Positions 42,619-51,080 of a DNA stretch of 64,000 nucleotides are shown here, one piece after another. Made by a program: the position numbers and the translations under genes. The notes beneath the pieces were generated by a model. That model had not been told where the DNA came from. It ran no database searches and saw nothing but the letters and a program-made list of their open reading frames with translations. Source of the stretch: Minicystis rosea (GTDB taxonomy: Bacteria; Myxococcota_A; Polyangia; Polyangiales; Polyangiaceae); contig CP016211.1 of the NCBI GenBank assembly GCA_001931535.1, positions 3,376,501 through 3,440,500 of the forward strand, in the 5' to 3' direction. Each line of letters begins with the position of its first letter. Position 1 is the first letter of the stretch.

Positions 42619-45177
42619 GTGGCGGTGTTCTCGGTCATCATCAGCGAGAAGGGCGGAGCGGAGCGGAGGGAGACGTTCGATCGGAACGAGATCAACGTCG
42701 GCCGGGTACAAGGCAACGAGCTCGTCCTGCCCAAGGGCAACGTCTCCAAGCGGCACGCGCGGCTGCTCCACCGCGATGGGCGCTTCATCGTCACCGATCT
42801 CAAGAGCACCAACGGCACCTACGTCAACGGCCGCAAGATCGCGCAGGCCACGATCGTCCGCGAGGGCGACAAGATCTACATCGGTGACTTCGTGCTGCGG
42901 ATCGAGGCGGGCGCCGGCGCGGCGCACTCGATCGGGCACTCGTCCGACGAGCACGCTCCGCTGCTGAACCCGAGCTCGTCGATGCCGCCGGACGCCGCGG
43001 GGCCGAGCCAGCCGCCGCTCGCTCCTCCGCCGCTCGCGCCCCCGCCGCTCCCGGCCGCGCATCCCGTCACGTCGGCCAGCCTTCCGCCGGCCGCGCACGT
43101 GTTGGGCGGCCCGCCGCCGCTGCCGGAAGCCGCACGCCGTGTGACGGAAGCGCCTGCGTTCGCGCCGCCCACGCCCTTCGCGCCCGGTGTGGCCCCGCAG
43201 GTGGCGTATGCGCCCGTCGAGGCGAAGCCGCCGAGCCCCGTCCCCGGGGACCCGCCGTCGTCCTCGCAGCCCTCGTCCGTGGAGAAGGGCCTGCGCGCGC
43301 CCGCGCCGCGCATCGAGCCGAAGACGGGTGATCGCCACGAGGTGATCAGCCACTTCCCGCTCGAGAACGATCCGGACGAGTCGGTGCACGTCGCCGTCCC
43401 CGCGCCGCCGCGCGTCCCCTCGCAACCACAGCCGCGGCCTCTCGCCGGCATCGGCGGCAAGACGTTGCCCGTGCCGCAGGGGCCGCTGCCGACCGGAGCG
43501 ACGCGCACGGCGCCTCCGGCCCCCGTGGTCGTGCAGCCGAGCGTCCCCCAGACGGGCGCGCTCGATCGGCCGACCTCGCCGAGCGTCGGCCTGGCCCCGC
43601 TTTCCGGGATGGGCGCGCCGGCGATTCCCCCGCCGCGCCGCCCGATGCCATCGTCACCGAGCGAGCTGGAAGCGCCGCCGCCGCGCCGCCCGATGCCATC
43701 GTCACCGAGCGAGCTGGAAGCGCCGCGCCCCGCGTTGCCGCGCACCGGCCCGAGCGCATCGCAGGTGCCCGCCACGATGAGCTCCGGGTACATCCCCGCG
43801 CCTCCTCCGCCGGGGTTCGCGCCGTCGGCGATCGCGGGACGCGCGTTCGGAAGCGCGGAGCCCTCGGTGGATCGTGCGCCGGTGGATGCCGCGCGCGGCA
43901 TCGCCCAGCGAGCGGCCATCGTGACGCTGCTCGATCGCGTCGCCGAGCTCTGCGATCTGCGCCCGCTCGCCGACGGCGCTCCGCCGGACGAAGCGCTCAC
44001 CGAGCGCGTGGAGCGCGCCCTCGCCGACGCGGCCGGCGCGATGCGAGGTCAGGGAGACATCGATCTCGACGCGCTCCTCGTCGAAGCGCGCCGCGAGCTG
44101 CTCGAGCATGGTCCGCTGACCGTGCTCTTCGACGACGAGGACGTCACCGAGATCCAAGTCGTGCGGCACGACTACGTGGTCGCCATGCACGGGCGGAGGC
44201 AGGTGCCGTCCGAGATCGGCTTCAGCAGCGAGGCCGCGGTCGGGCGCGCCATTCGAAGGCTCTGCGTCGCTGCGGGGCGGCCGCTCCAGCCCGGCGAGGT
44301 CTTCGTCGAGCGGCGCCTGCCCCGCGGCGGGCGGCTCTTCGCCGTGCTCCCGCGCGCCGAGGACAGCGGCCACATGGTCGTGATTCGCAAGCCGCAGCGC
44401 GCGGATCTCACCCTCGAGGATCTGGTCCGCAGCGGCACGATCTCCCGCGCGATGGCCGGCCTCTTCACGCAGTGCGTGGCCGCGCGCGCCAACATCCTCG
44501 TCACGGGCGCCGAGGGCGCGGGCGCGACCACGCTGCTCGGCGCGCTGGCCGCTGCCGGCAGCACCGACGATCGCGTCGTCGTGCTCCAGGAGGACGACGA
44601 GCTCATCTTCAACCAGCCTCACACCATCTCGATCCTCCTCGGCGACACGCCCGAGGAAGGCGGCCGCGCCGTGCAGGCGGCGGCGCGGGTGCGGGCCGAT
44701 CGTCTCGTGGTGGGCGCGTTCGCCGGGCCCGTCGCGGCGGAGCTCGTCGACGTCATGGGCGACGGCGTCGACGGCGTCCTGGCGGGCGCGCGGGCGCCGA
44801 CGTTGCGGCAGGCCGTCCTGCGCCTCACCGCCGACATCGCGGCCACGCGCCCAGGGCTGATGCCCGAGGTCGCCCGCGAGTGGCTCGCCAGCGTCTTCGA
44901 TCTCGCCATCGAAATCGCGCGGCTGCGCGACGGTCGCCACCGCGTCCTCCGGGTGAGCGAGCTGTGCATCGAGGGCAATCGCATCGCGCTGCGCGACATC
45001 TTCAACTTCAACGTCGAGCGCACGGCCGCGGGCGGCGCCATCGAGGGCACCTTCGCGCCCACGGGCACCGTGCCCGGAATCATCGAAGATCTCGCGGCGC
45101 GCGGCTTCGCCGTCGATCCGTCCATCTTCCGGCGGCACGGGAAGAACGACAGCATCGTCTCCACGCCGAACCGCTGA
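42619..45177 (+). CDS. FHA-domain protein fused to a degenerate CpaF-like secretion ATPase
   Basis: 852 aa, GTG 42619. Residues about 1-95 are a phosphothreonine-binding FHA domain (GRVQGNELVLPKGNVSKRHARLL, DLKSTNGTYVNG). A 340-residue Pro-rich linker follows, including an exact repeat PRRPMPSSPSELEAP. Residues about 480-800 align with CpaF/VirB11 ATPases (LLEHGPLTVLFDDEDVTEIQV, RANILVTGAEGAGATTLL). Key residues are altered: the P-loop Lys is Ala636 (GAEGAGATT), the Walker-B-region Glu is Ala700 (VVGAFAG) and the HANS box reads ARAPT (Arg725). It probably does not hydrolyse ATP and may be a regulatory or structural partner of a Tad/type II-like secretion machine. Confidence 0.88.
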   Translation: MAVFSVIISEKGGAERRETFDRNEINVGRVQGNELVLPKGNVSKRHARLLHRDGRFIVTDLKSTNGTYVNGRKIAQATIVREGDKIYIGDFVLRIEAGAGAAHSIGHSSDEHAPLLNPSSSMPPDAAGPSQPPLAPPPLAPPPLPAAHPVTSASLPPAAHVLGGPPPLPEAARRVTEAPAFAPPTPFAPGVAPQVAYAPVEAKPPSPVPGDPPSSSQPSSVEKGLRAPAPRIEPKTGDRHEVISHFPLENDPDESVHVAVPAPPRVPSQPQPRPLAGIGGKTLPVPQGPLPTGATRTAPPAPVVVQPSVPQTGALDRPTSPSVGLAPLSGMGAPAIPPPRRPMPSSPSELEAPPPRRPMPSSPSELEAPRPALPRTGPSASQVPATMSSGYIPAPPPPGFAPSAIAGRAFGSAEPSVDRAPVDAARGIAQRAAIVTLLDRVAELCDLRPLADGAPPDEALTERVERALADAAGAMRGQGDIDLDALLVEARRELLEHGPLTVLFDDEDVTEIQVVRHDYVVAMHGRRQVPSEIGFSSEAAVGRAIRRLCVAAGRPLQPGEVFVERRLPRGGRLFAVLPRAEDSGHMVVIRKPQRADLTLEDLVRSGTISRAMAGLFTQCVAARANILVTGAEGAGATTLLGALAAAGSTDDRVVVLQEDDELIFNQPHTISILLGDTPEEGGRAVQAAARVRADRLVVGAFAGPVAAELVDVMGDGVDGVLAGARAPTLRQAVLRLTADIAATRPGLMPEVAREWLASVFDLAIEIARLRDGRHRVLRVSELCIEGNRIALRDIFNFNVERTAAGGAIEGTFAPTGTVPGIIEDLAARGFAVDPSIFRRHGKNDSIVSTPNR
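43624..43728 (+). repeat. Direct repeat in the FHA-CpaF linker
   Basis: A 51-bp stretch encoding PPRRPMPSSPSELEAP is present twice in tandem (about 43629-43677 and 43680-43728) with identical bases. Recent slippage duplication in the disordered linker. Confidence 0.75.
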
Positions 45178-45244
45178 TTTCCCGCGTCACCTTGACGGAA
45201 GCCCGCTCACGGGCGACCTTTAGGGACCGTCAGGTAACCTGCAC

Positions 45245-45757
45245 ATGGCCATCCGTAGCATCCTCCACTATCCCGATCCCCGCCTCCGCGAGAAGGCTGC
45301 GCCCGTCGCGCAGATCACCCCGGAAATCCACAAGCTCATCGACGACATGGCGGAGACCATGTACGCGGCCCCCGGCGTCGGCTTGGCGGCGACGCAGATC
45401 GGCGAGCCGCACCGGATCTTCCTCATCGACATCGCGGGCGACGACGAGCCGAGCAAGCTCTACGTCTTCATCAACCCCGAGATCACCAAGAAGGAAGGCG
45501 AGTGCACGAGCCCCGAGGGCTGCCTCTCCTTCCCCGGCATCTCCGAGGACATCAAGCGCGCGACCAAGGTCACCGTGCGCGCCCTCGATCGCGACGGCAA
45601 GCCCTTCGAGCTGAGCGCCGAGGGCCTCCTCGCCGTGGCCGTGCAGCACGAGAACGATCACCTCGACGGCGTGCTGATGATCGACCGCATGGGGATGCTG
45701 AAGAAGCGCATCGTCCAGCGAAAGATGCAGAAGCGCGCCCCCGAAGATCGCGCGTAA
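45245..45757 (+). CDS. def: Peptide deformylase
   Basis: 170 aa metalloenzyme removing the formyl group of nascent proteins. All three signatures are present: GVGLAATQIG, EGCLSFPG (metal Cys) and QHENDHLDG (HExxH, here HENDH). Begins 68 bp after the FHA-CpaF stop. The usual neighbour fmt is not present; instead the palindromic array follows. Confidence 0.95.
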   Translation: MAIRSILHYPDPRLREKAAPVAQITPEIHKLIDDMAETMYAAPGVGLAATQIGEPHRIFLIDIAGDDEPSKLYVFINPEITKKEGECTSPEGCLSFPGISEDIKRATKVTVRALDRDGKPFELSAEGLLAVAVQHENDHLDGVLMIDRMGMLKKRIVQRKMQKRAPEDRA

Positions 45758-45849
45758 CCCCTCGCCGCTCCGTCTTCGGCACTTGCCGGTCACCCGCGCC
45801 GATCGAGCGCGGCTCCGAGCGCCCCGCCGACAAGCCTCCCAGCGCGATG

Positions 45850-46330
45850 ACGCCTTGCCAGCAAGCCTCACGGACCGTTCCCGGTCCCAAGAGCCTTGCC
45901 GGCAAGCCTCGGTGACCGTTTCCGGTCTTCAGCGCTTCCCGGCAAGGATCACAGACCGCTTCCGGTCCCAAGAGCCTTGCCGGCAAGCCTCACGGATCCA
46001 CTTCCGGTCCCTGGCGCCTTGCCGGCAAGCCACCGGTGACCGTTTCCAGTCCAAGGCGCCTTGCCGGCAAGCCTCGCGGCTCTGCGTTCGGGCTCTGGGT
46101 GCCTTGCCGGCAAGCCATCGGTGACCGTTTCCGATGCTGAGTGCCTTGCCGGCAAGCCTTGGGCACCGCTTCCGGTCCTCGGTGCCTTGCCGGCAAGCCA
46201 TCGGTGACCGTTTCCGGTGCTGAGTGCCTTGCCGGCAAGCCTTGGGCACCGCTTCCGGTCCTCGGTGCCTTGCCGGCAAGCCCTCGCGTGCTGCCCTCGG
46301 CTGCGGGTGCGTTGCCCGCAAGCCCCAGCG
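45850..46330. repeat. Twelve-unit palindromic tandem array (period 40-43 bp)
   Basis: The core CTTGCCGGCAAG, itself a perfect palindrome, recurs at about 45854, 45895, 45935 (CTTCCCGGCAAG), 45976, 46018, 46060, 46103, 46145, 46186, 46228, 46269 and 46310 (degenerate). Most inter-core segments carry a second inverted motif of the type GACCGTTTCCGGTC. Two consecutive segments near 46145-46228 and 46228-46269 are identical (GGGCACCGCTTCCGGTCCTCGGTG). Both strands are accidentally open in several frames, but the peptides are unrelated to any family. Confidence 0.9.
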
Positions 46331-46377
46331 CCCCGCCCGAAAGGGACGAGGCGATGCGCAGCGAGCCTTCGTCGGCG

Positions 46378-47514
46378 TTACTGGCGCGAGGGGAATGCGA
46401 GGGGGCCGCTGACGTAGGCGTCGCGGCCGCAGAGCTCCCAGCGGGGGTCGACGATGCGGGGGGCTTCGGTCGGGGTGTCGGGGCCGGCCCAGTCGACGGC
46501 GCCGGGACGGCCGCGGGGGCCGAGGAGGATGGGCGCGATGAAGGCATGCAGCTCGTCGGCTTGGCGGCTGGCGAGCAGGCTGCCGGCGAGCTCGGCGCCG
46601 CCTTCGACGAGCACCGAGACGATGCCCTGGGCCGCGAGGAGGCGGAGAGCGGCGCCCACGTCGACGCGCCCTTCGGCGGAGTTCGGGACCCGGAGGACGG
46701 CACAGCCGGCGTCGACCAGGGCTTGCTCGGCGTCCTCGGGGGCGTCGCCGCCGGCGAGGACCCAGGTTGGGACTTCACGCGCGGTGGTGGCGAGGCGGCT
46801 CGAGAGCGGGAGGCGCAGGCGCGAGTCGAAGACGACGCGCACCGGGGCGCGGCCGAGGGGCAGGACCGCGACGTCGCGCACGGTGAGGCGCGGATCGTCG
46901 GCGAGGGCCGTGCCGATGCCGACGGCGACCGCGTCGTGGCGCGAGCGGAGCTCCTGCACCTTGGCCCGAGCCTCGGGGCCGGTGACCCACTTGGAGGCGC
47001 CGGTACGCGTGGAGATGCGGCCGTCGAGCGAGAGGGCCAGCTTCAACGCGACGTAGGGGACGCCGGTGGTGATGAACTTCGTCCAAGGCGCGATGAGGGC
47101 GCGGGCCTCGGCTTGGGCGACGCCGATCTCGACCTCGACACCGGCCTCCTTCAGGCGATGGGCGCCGCCGCCGACGACGGCGGGGTTGGGATCGAGACAG
47201 CCGATGACGACGCGGCGGATGCCGGCGTCGAGGATGGCGTCCACGCAGGGGGGCGTGCGGCCCTGGTGGTTGCAGGGCTCGAGCGTGACGTAGAGCGTGC
47301 CGCCCTGGGAGGCCTCGCCGGCTTGGGCGAGCGCGACGATCTCGGCGTGCTCGTCGCCGGCGCGGGCGTGGAAGCCCTGGCCGACGACGCGCCCGTCCTT
47401 CGACACCACGACGGCGCCCACGGGCGGGTTGGGCGAAGGCAACGCCTTGCGCGCCTCTTCCAGCGCGAGGCGCATGGCGCCGGCGTCGAGCTCGGGGTCA
47501 GCCTTGGTCGTCAT
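46378..47514 (-). CDS. ribD: Riboflavin biosynthesis bifunctional deaminase/reductase RibD
   Basis: 378 aa. N-terminal deaminase domain with HAE (GDEHAEIVAL) and PCNHQGRTPPC (zinc cysteines); C-terminal reductase with KLALSLDGRIST, GIGTALADDPRLTVR and VEGGAELAGSLL. Catalyses two steps from GTP-derived pyrimidine to riboflavin precursor. Start ATG 47514. It is the last gene of the minus-strand fab-nrdR-ribD cluster, 46 bp after nrdR. A second, deaminase-only relative lies at 7.8 kb. Confidence 0.95.
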   Translation of the reverse strand: MTTKADPELDAGAMRLALEEARKALPSPNPPVGAVVVSKDGRVVGQGFHARAGDEHAEIVALAQAGEASQGGTLYVTLEPCNHQGRTPPCVDAILDAGIRRVVIGCLDPNPAVVGGGAHRLKEAGVEVEIGVAQAEARALIAPWTKFITTGVPYVALKLALSLDGRISTRTGASKWVTGPEARAKVQELRSRHDAVAVGIGTALADDPRLTVRDVAVLPLGRAPVRVVFDSRLRLPLSSRLATTAREVPTWVLAGGDAPEDAEQALVDAGCAVLRVPNSAEGRVDVGAALRLLAAQGIVSVLVEGGAELAGSLLASRQADELHAFIAPILLGPRGRPGAVDWAGPDTPTEAPRIVDPRWELCGRDAYVSGPLAFPSRQ

Positions 47515-47560
47515 CTGAGCCGGGATCTACTAGACATCGGGCCGGTTGGGTATTGGACCG

Positions 47561-48028
47561 TCACGATCCCCCTCCCCGCTCCTTCACCAGCTTGCCGAGC
47601 TCCCGGAGGAACTCGTCGACGTCGCGGAACGAACGGTACACGCTCGCGAAGCGGACGTAGGCGACCTCGTCCAGCTCGCGCAGGTGGTTCATGACCCGCT
47701 CGCCGAGCTCGCTCGCCGTGACCTCGCGCTTCTCCGCCTCCTGGACTTCGCGCTCGATGGCGTCGGCGATCTGCTCGACGCGCTCCACGGAGACGGGGCG
47801 CTTGTTGACGGCCGTGCGGAGGCCGCGGACGAGCTTCTGCCGATCGAACGGCTCGCGGCGGCCGTCCTTCTTCACGACCGTGGGGAGGACGTCCTCGACG
47901 CGCTCGTAGGTGGTGAAGCGGCGGGTGCAGGCCTCGCACTCGCGGCGGCGGCGGATGACCTCGCCCGTCCCGGCCGCGCGCGAGTCGATCACTTTGTCTT
48001 CGAGGTGGCCGCAGAAGGGACACTTCAT
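47561..48028 (-). CDS. nrdR: Transcriptional repressor NrdR
   Basis: 155 aa. N-terminal zinc ribbon CPFCGH...CEACTRRFTTYE and the ATP-cone domain (VKKDGRREPFDRQKLVRGLRTAVNKRPVS) that senses nucleotides and represses ribonucleotide reductase genes. ATG 48028 lies 7 bp after the fabF stop, so both are one operon. Confidence 0.95.
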   Translation of the reverse strand: MKCPFCGHLEDKVIDSRAAGTGEVIRRRRECEACTRRFTTYERVEDVLPTVVKKDGRREPFDRQKLVRGLRTAVNKRPVSVERVEQIADAIEREVQEAEKREVTASELGERVMNHLRELDEVAYVRFASVYRSFRDVDEFLRELGKLVKERGGGS

Positions 48029-48035
48029 CGGCAGA

Positions 48036-49279
48036 TCACTCCTCGAACTTCGAGAGCACCAGCGAGACGTTGGTGCCGCCGAAGCCGAAGGAGTTGCTCA
48101 TCACGTGCTTGAGCTTGCGCTCGCGGGCCGTGAGCGGGACGTAGTCGAGCGGGCACTCGGGATCCTGATCCTCGAGGTTCGCCGTCGGGGGCACGCGGCC
48201 GTCGCGGAGGGCGAGCGCGCAGAGCGCCGCCTCGACACCGCCGGCGCCGCCGAGGAGGTGGCCCATCACCGACTTGGTCGAGCTCACCCACAGCTTCTTC
48301 GAGAGCGCGTGGTCGCCGAACATGCGGAGGATGGCGTGCGTCTCCTCGATGTCGCCCGCGGGCGTCGAGGTGCCGTGCGCGTTCACGTAGTCGATCTCGG
48401 AGGCGTCGAGGCTCGCGTCCTCGAGGGCCATGCGCATGGCGCGGTAGGCCCCTCGCCGTTCGGAGAAGGCTTGGTGATGTGGTAGGCGTCGCACGAGGCG
48501 CCGTAGCCCACGATCTCCGCATAGATCTTGGCGCCGCGCTTCTTCGCGTGGGGGAGCGACTCGAGGAGGAGCGAGCCCGCGCCTTCGCTGCACACGAAGC
48601 CGTCGCGGCCCTTGTCCCACGGGCGGCTCGCGCGCGTGGGCTCGTCGTTGCGGCGGGAGAGCGCGAACATGGCGCCGAAGCCGCCGATGCCGAGGCCGGT
48701 GATGGTCGACTCGGCGCCGCCCGCGAGCATGATCGCGGTGCGGCCGCGACGGATCCACTCGAACGCTTCGCCGAGAGAGTGCGCGCTCGACGAGCACGCG
48801 CTGGTGTTGCAGTAGCTCGGGCCGCGGAGGTTCTGCGCCATGGCCACCTGGCCGGCGCCGAGGTTCGCGATGACGTTGGGGATGAGGTACGGCGAGAGCT
48901 TGCTCGGCCCCTTCTCGTGCAGCGTCACCGAGTGCGAGTAGAGGAACTCGAGGCCGCCGATGCCGACGCCGATGAAGGTGCCGCACATGTCGCGGTCGGC
49001 CTCGGTGAGCTCGGCCGCGGCGTCGCGCATGCACAGCTCCGAGGCGGCCAAGGAGAGCTGCGTGAAGCGGCCCATCTCCTTGATCTTCTTCTTCGGCATC
49101 CAGTCTTCGGCCTTGAAGCCTTTGACCTCGCCGGCGAAGCGGGTGCTGAAATCCTTGGCGTCGAAGAGCGTGATGGGCGCGATGCCGGACTCGCCGGCGA
49201 GCACGCTGCGCCACGTCTCTTCGGTGCCGATCCCGTTCGGGGTGACGAGACCCATCCCCGTGATGACGACCCGTTGCAT
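48036..49279 (-). CDS. fabF: Beta-ketoacyl-ACP synthase II (FabF), frameshifted
   Basis: Elongating condensing enzyme of fatty-acid synthesis. Start ATG 49279 (MQRVVITGMGLVTPNG); TTG 49285 lies 6 bp behind GGAGGA and is an alternative. Catalytic Cys in YCNTSACSSS, His in NAHGTSTPAGD and His in KSVMGHLLGGAGG. The frame breaks after PSPNGEG at about 48447-48455: the coding strand reads GGCGAGGGGCCTACC where GGCGAGGGCGCCTACC is expected. The next residues YRAMRMALEDA lie in another frame. Length 1244 bp is one short of 415 codons. Followed 7 bp later by nrdR. Confidence 0.9.
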
Positions 49280-49938
49280 GGACAACTGAATCCTCCTCCG
49301 CGAGCACGATGTCACGGCGGAACCGGAGCGAAGGCCGCACTCGTGCGGCGTTCCGCTCCGACCAGGATCGTGATGCGACCCCGGTGTAACCTCGACTCTG
49401 CCAGCTCGAGATGTGACCTGCGAAGCTGCTACGCGCCCCGCCTCGTCGGGCGGGTCGTGAGGCCTCTTCGCTCACATCTTCACTCCAGATGTGACCGAAC
49501 GCCGCGCGCGTGTCGATCGCTTCGATCGACGCCGCCCCATGCGACGTTTTCCCGGTCCCATCGTCAGCCGCGAGCGGCCGCACGGTGAGCAACGAGCCGA
49601 CCAAGCTCCGCAGGCACGGAGCTGCTCACGGCCTCGTCTGAAGATGTGACCGGTCGGCCTCCCTGGCGGCGGGACGCTCGCGATGCTTCTTCGGTCACAT
49701 CTCGACAGCTGCCTGCGAGCACGGGGCCGCTTGCGCCCCCGTGCGCTGGGCTCCGTCCGATGAGCGCGGCGCCTGCGCATCGCCGGTCGAGCTCGCTCGA
49801 AATACGAACGTATTCCTCACGCGCTCCCCCACGCTGCGCTGCGCTCGCGACCTCTTCGGACAGAGCCTAGGCCGGCCGGGTGTGGAGCCGCGTGACTGCA
49901 CACGGCTCCGATGATCACCGCACGCGCCCGGCGGCGCG
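49280..49938. other. Repeat-rich gap between acpP and fabF
   Basis: 659 bp without a plausible gene inside an otherwise compact fab operon. It contains five copies of AGATGTGA or its complement and several other palindromic stretches. Confidence 0.55.
49402..49711. repeat. AGATGTGA inverted-repeat cluster
   Basis: AGATGTGA occurs at 49409-49416, 49487-49494 and 49642-49649 (plus) and as TCACATCT at 49472-49479 and 49695-49702. The outer two copies lie in longer inverted arms: CAGCTCGAGATGTGACC (from 49402) and GGTCACATCTCGACAGCTG (to about 49711), about 310 bp overall. The inner pair 49472/49487 forms a local 8-bp hairpin with a 7-nt loop. Confidence 0.7.
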
Positions 49939-50187
49939 CTACTTCTTGACGTGCGCCTCGAGGTAGCTGATCGCGTCCTGGACCGTACGGATCTTCTCCG
50001 TGTCCTCGTCCGGGATGTCGATCTCGAACGCCTCCTCGAAGGCGAGGACGAGCTCCACCAGGCCAAGCGAATCAGCCCCGAGATCGTCGATGAACGACGC
50101 CTCCGGCTTGATGTCCTTCTCGTCGACGTCGAGCTGCTCCTTGATGATCCGCTTCACTTCGGCCGTGATGTCGCGACCTTCAGCCAT
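49939..50187 (-). CDS. acpP: Acyl carrier protein
   Basis: 82 aa. Phosphopantetheine attachment Ser in DLGADSLGLVEL, all helices of the four-helix ACP present, acidic overall. ATG 50187 after GGAGGATCAC. Located between fabG and fabF as in most bacteria. Confidence 0.96.
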   Translation of the reverse strand: MAEGRDITAEVKRIIKEQLDVDEKDIKPEASFIDDLGADSLGLVELVLAFEEAFEIDIPDEDTEKIRTVQDAISYLEAHVKK

Positions 50188-50319
50188 GTGATCCTCCGAG
50201 AAAAAGGCGACCCCCACTTAGTCTATCAAGCGGGCCATTGCACCAGCGAAGTGTGCCCGCCGTCGATTTTTGGACGCCGCGTCCGCGCGCCGGCACGAAG
50301 CCGAGCACGGCACGTGGGC

Positions 50320-51066
50320 TCACACGTACATGCCCCCGTTCACGCGGAGCGTTTGCCCCGTGACATAGGCAGCCTCGTCCGAGCACAGGAAGACGACCGC
50401 GGCCGCCACCTCCTCCGCGCGGCCCGTGCGGCCGAGCGGGATGCTCTTGAGCATGTTGTCCTTCATTTCACCGGCGATCGACGTCGTCATGTCGGTGTCG
50501 ATGAAGCCGGGCGAGATGGCGTTGACGGTGATGTTGCGCGAGGCGTACTCGCGGGCGAGCGTCTTCGTCAGGCCGAGGAGCGCCGACTTCGACGCCGAGT
50601 AGACCGCCTGGCCGGCGTTGCCCATCTCGCCGACCACGCTCGACAGGAGCACGATGCGGCCCGTCTTGGCGCGCATCATCACCTTGGTCGCGGCGCGCGC
50701 GCTGGCGATGGCGCCCTTCACGTTGACGGCGAAGACGCGATCGATCTCGTCTTCCTTCACGCGGAGGACGAGGTTGTCGACCGCGATACCGGCGTTCGCC
50801 ACCAGGATGTCGAGCCGGCCGAGCCGCTTGGCGACGGTCGCGATCGCGTCCTCGGTCGCTTTCATGTCGGCGACGTCGAAGCCGACCGACTCGGCCTTGC
50901 CGCCGCGCGCGGTGATGGCCTCGACCACCTTGGCCGCTTCGGCTTCGCCCTTCACGTAGGTGATGACCACGTGGGCGCCTTGCGCCGCGAGGGCCTCCGC
51001 CGTGGCTCGACCGAGGCCGCGCGAGCCACCCGTGACGATCGCCACCTTCCCGCTGAGATCGAACAT
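50320..51066 (-). CDS. fabG: 3-oxoacyl-ACP reductase FabG
   Basis: 248 aa SDR. TGGSRGLG cofactor motif, NAG, catalytic Ser in LLSSVVGEMGNAGQ, YSASK. NADPH-dependent reduction of the 3-oxoacyl-ACP. ATG 51066 behind GGGAGCG; 14 bp after fabD. Confidence 0.95.
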   Translation of the reverse strand: MFDLSGKVAIVTGGSRGLGRATAEALAAQGAHVVITYVKGEAEAAKVVEAITARGGKAESVGFDVADMKATEDAIATVAKRLGRLDILVANAGIAVDNLVLRVKEDEIDRVFAVNVKGAIASARAATKVMMRAKTGRIVLLSSVVGEMGNAGQAVYSASKSALLGLTKTLAREYASRNITVNAISPGFIDTDMTTSIAGEMKDNMLKSIPLGRTGRAEEVAAAVVFLCSDEAAYVTGQTLRVNGGMYV

Positions 51067-51080
51067 CGCTCCCTCGTCCT

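Noticed and set aside
45850..46330. CRISPR array
   Set aside because: The regular 40-43 bp period suggested it, but the inter-core segments are similar to each other rather than unique, the core is only 12-16 bp, and no cas gene is near.
45783..46778. Protein-coding genes over the palindromic array on both strands
   Set aside because: Open frames exist because the repeats lack stops, but the peptides follow the 42-bp period, run in several frames and have no family similarity.
48036..49279. Two separate genes in place of fabF
   Set aside because: The two halves are complementary parts of one FabF of normal length; a one-base insertion restores a single frame.
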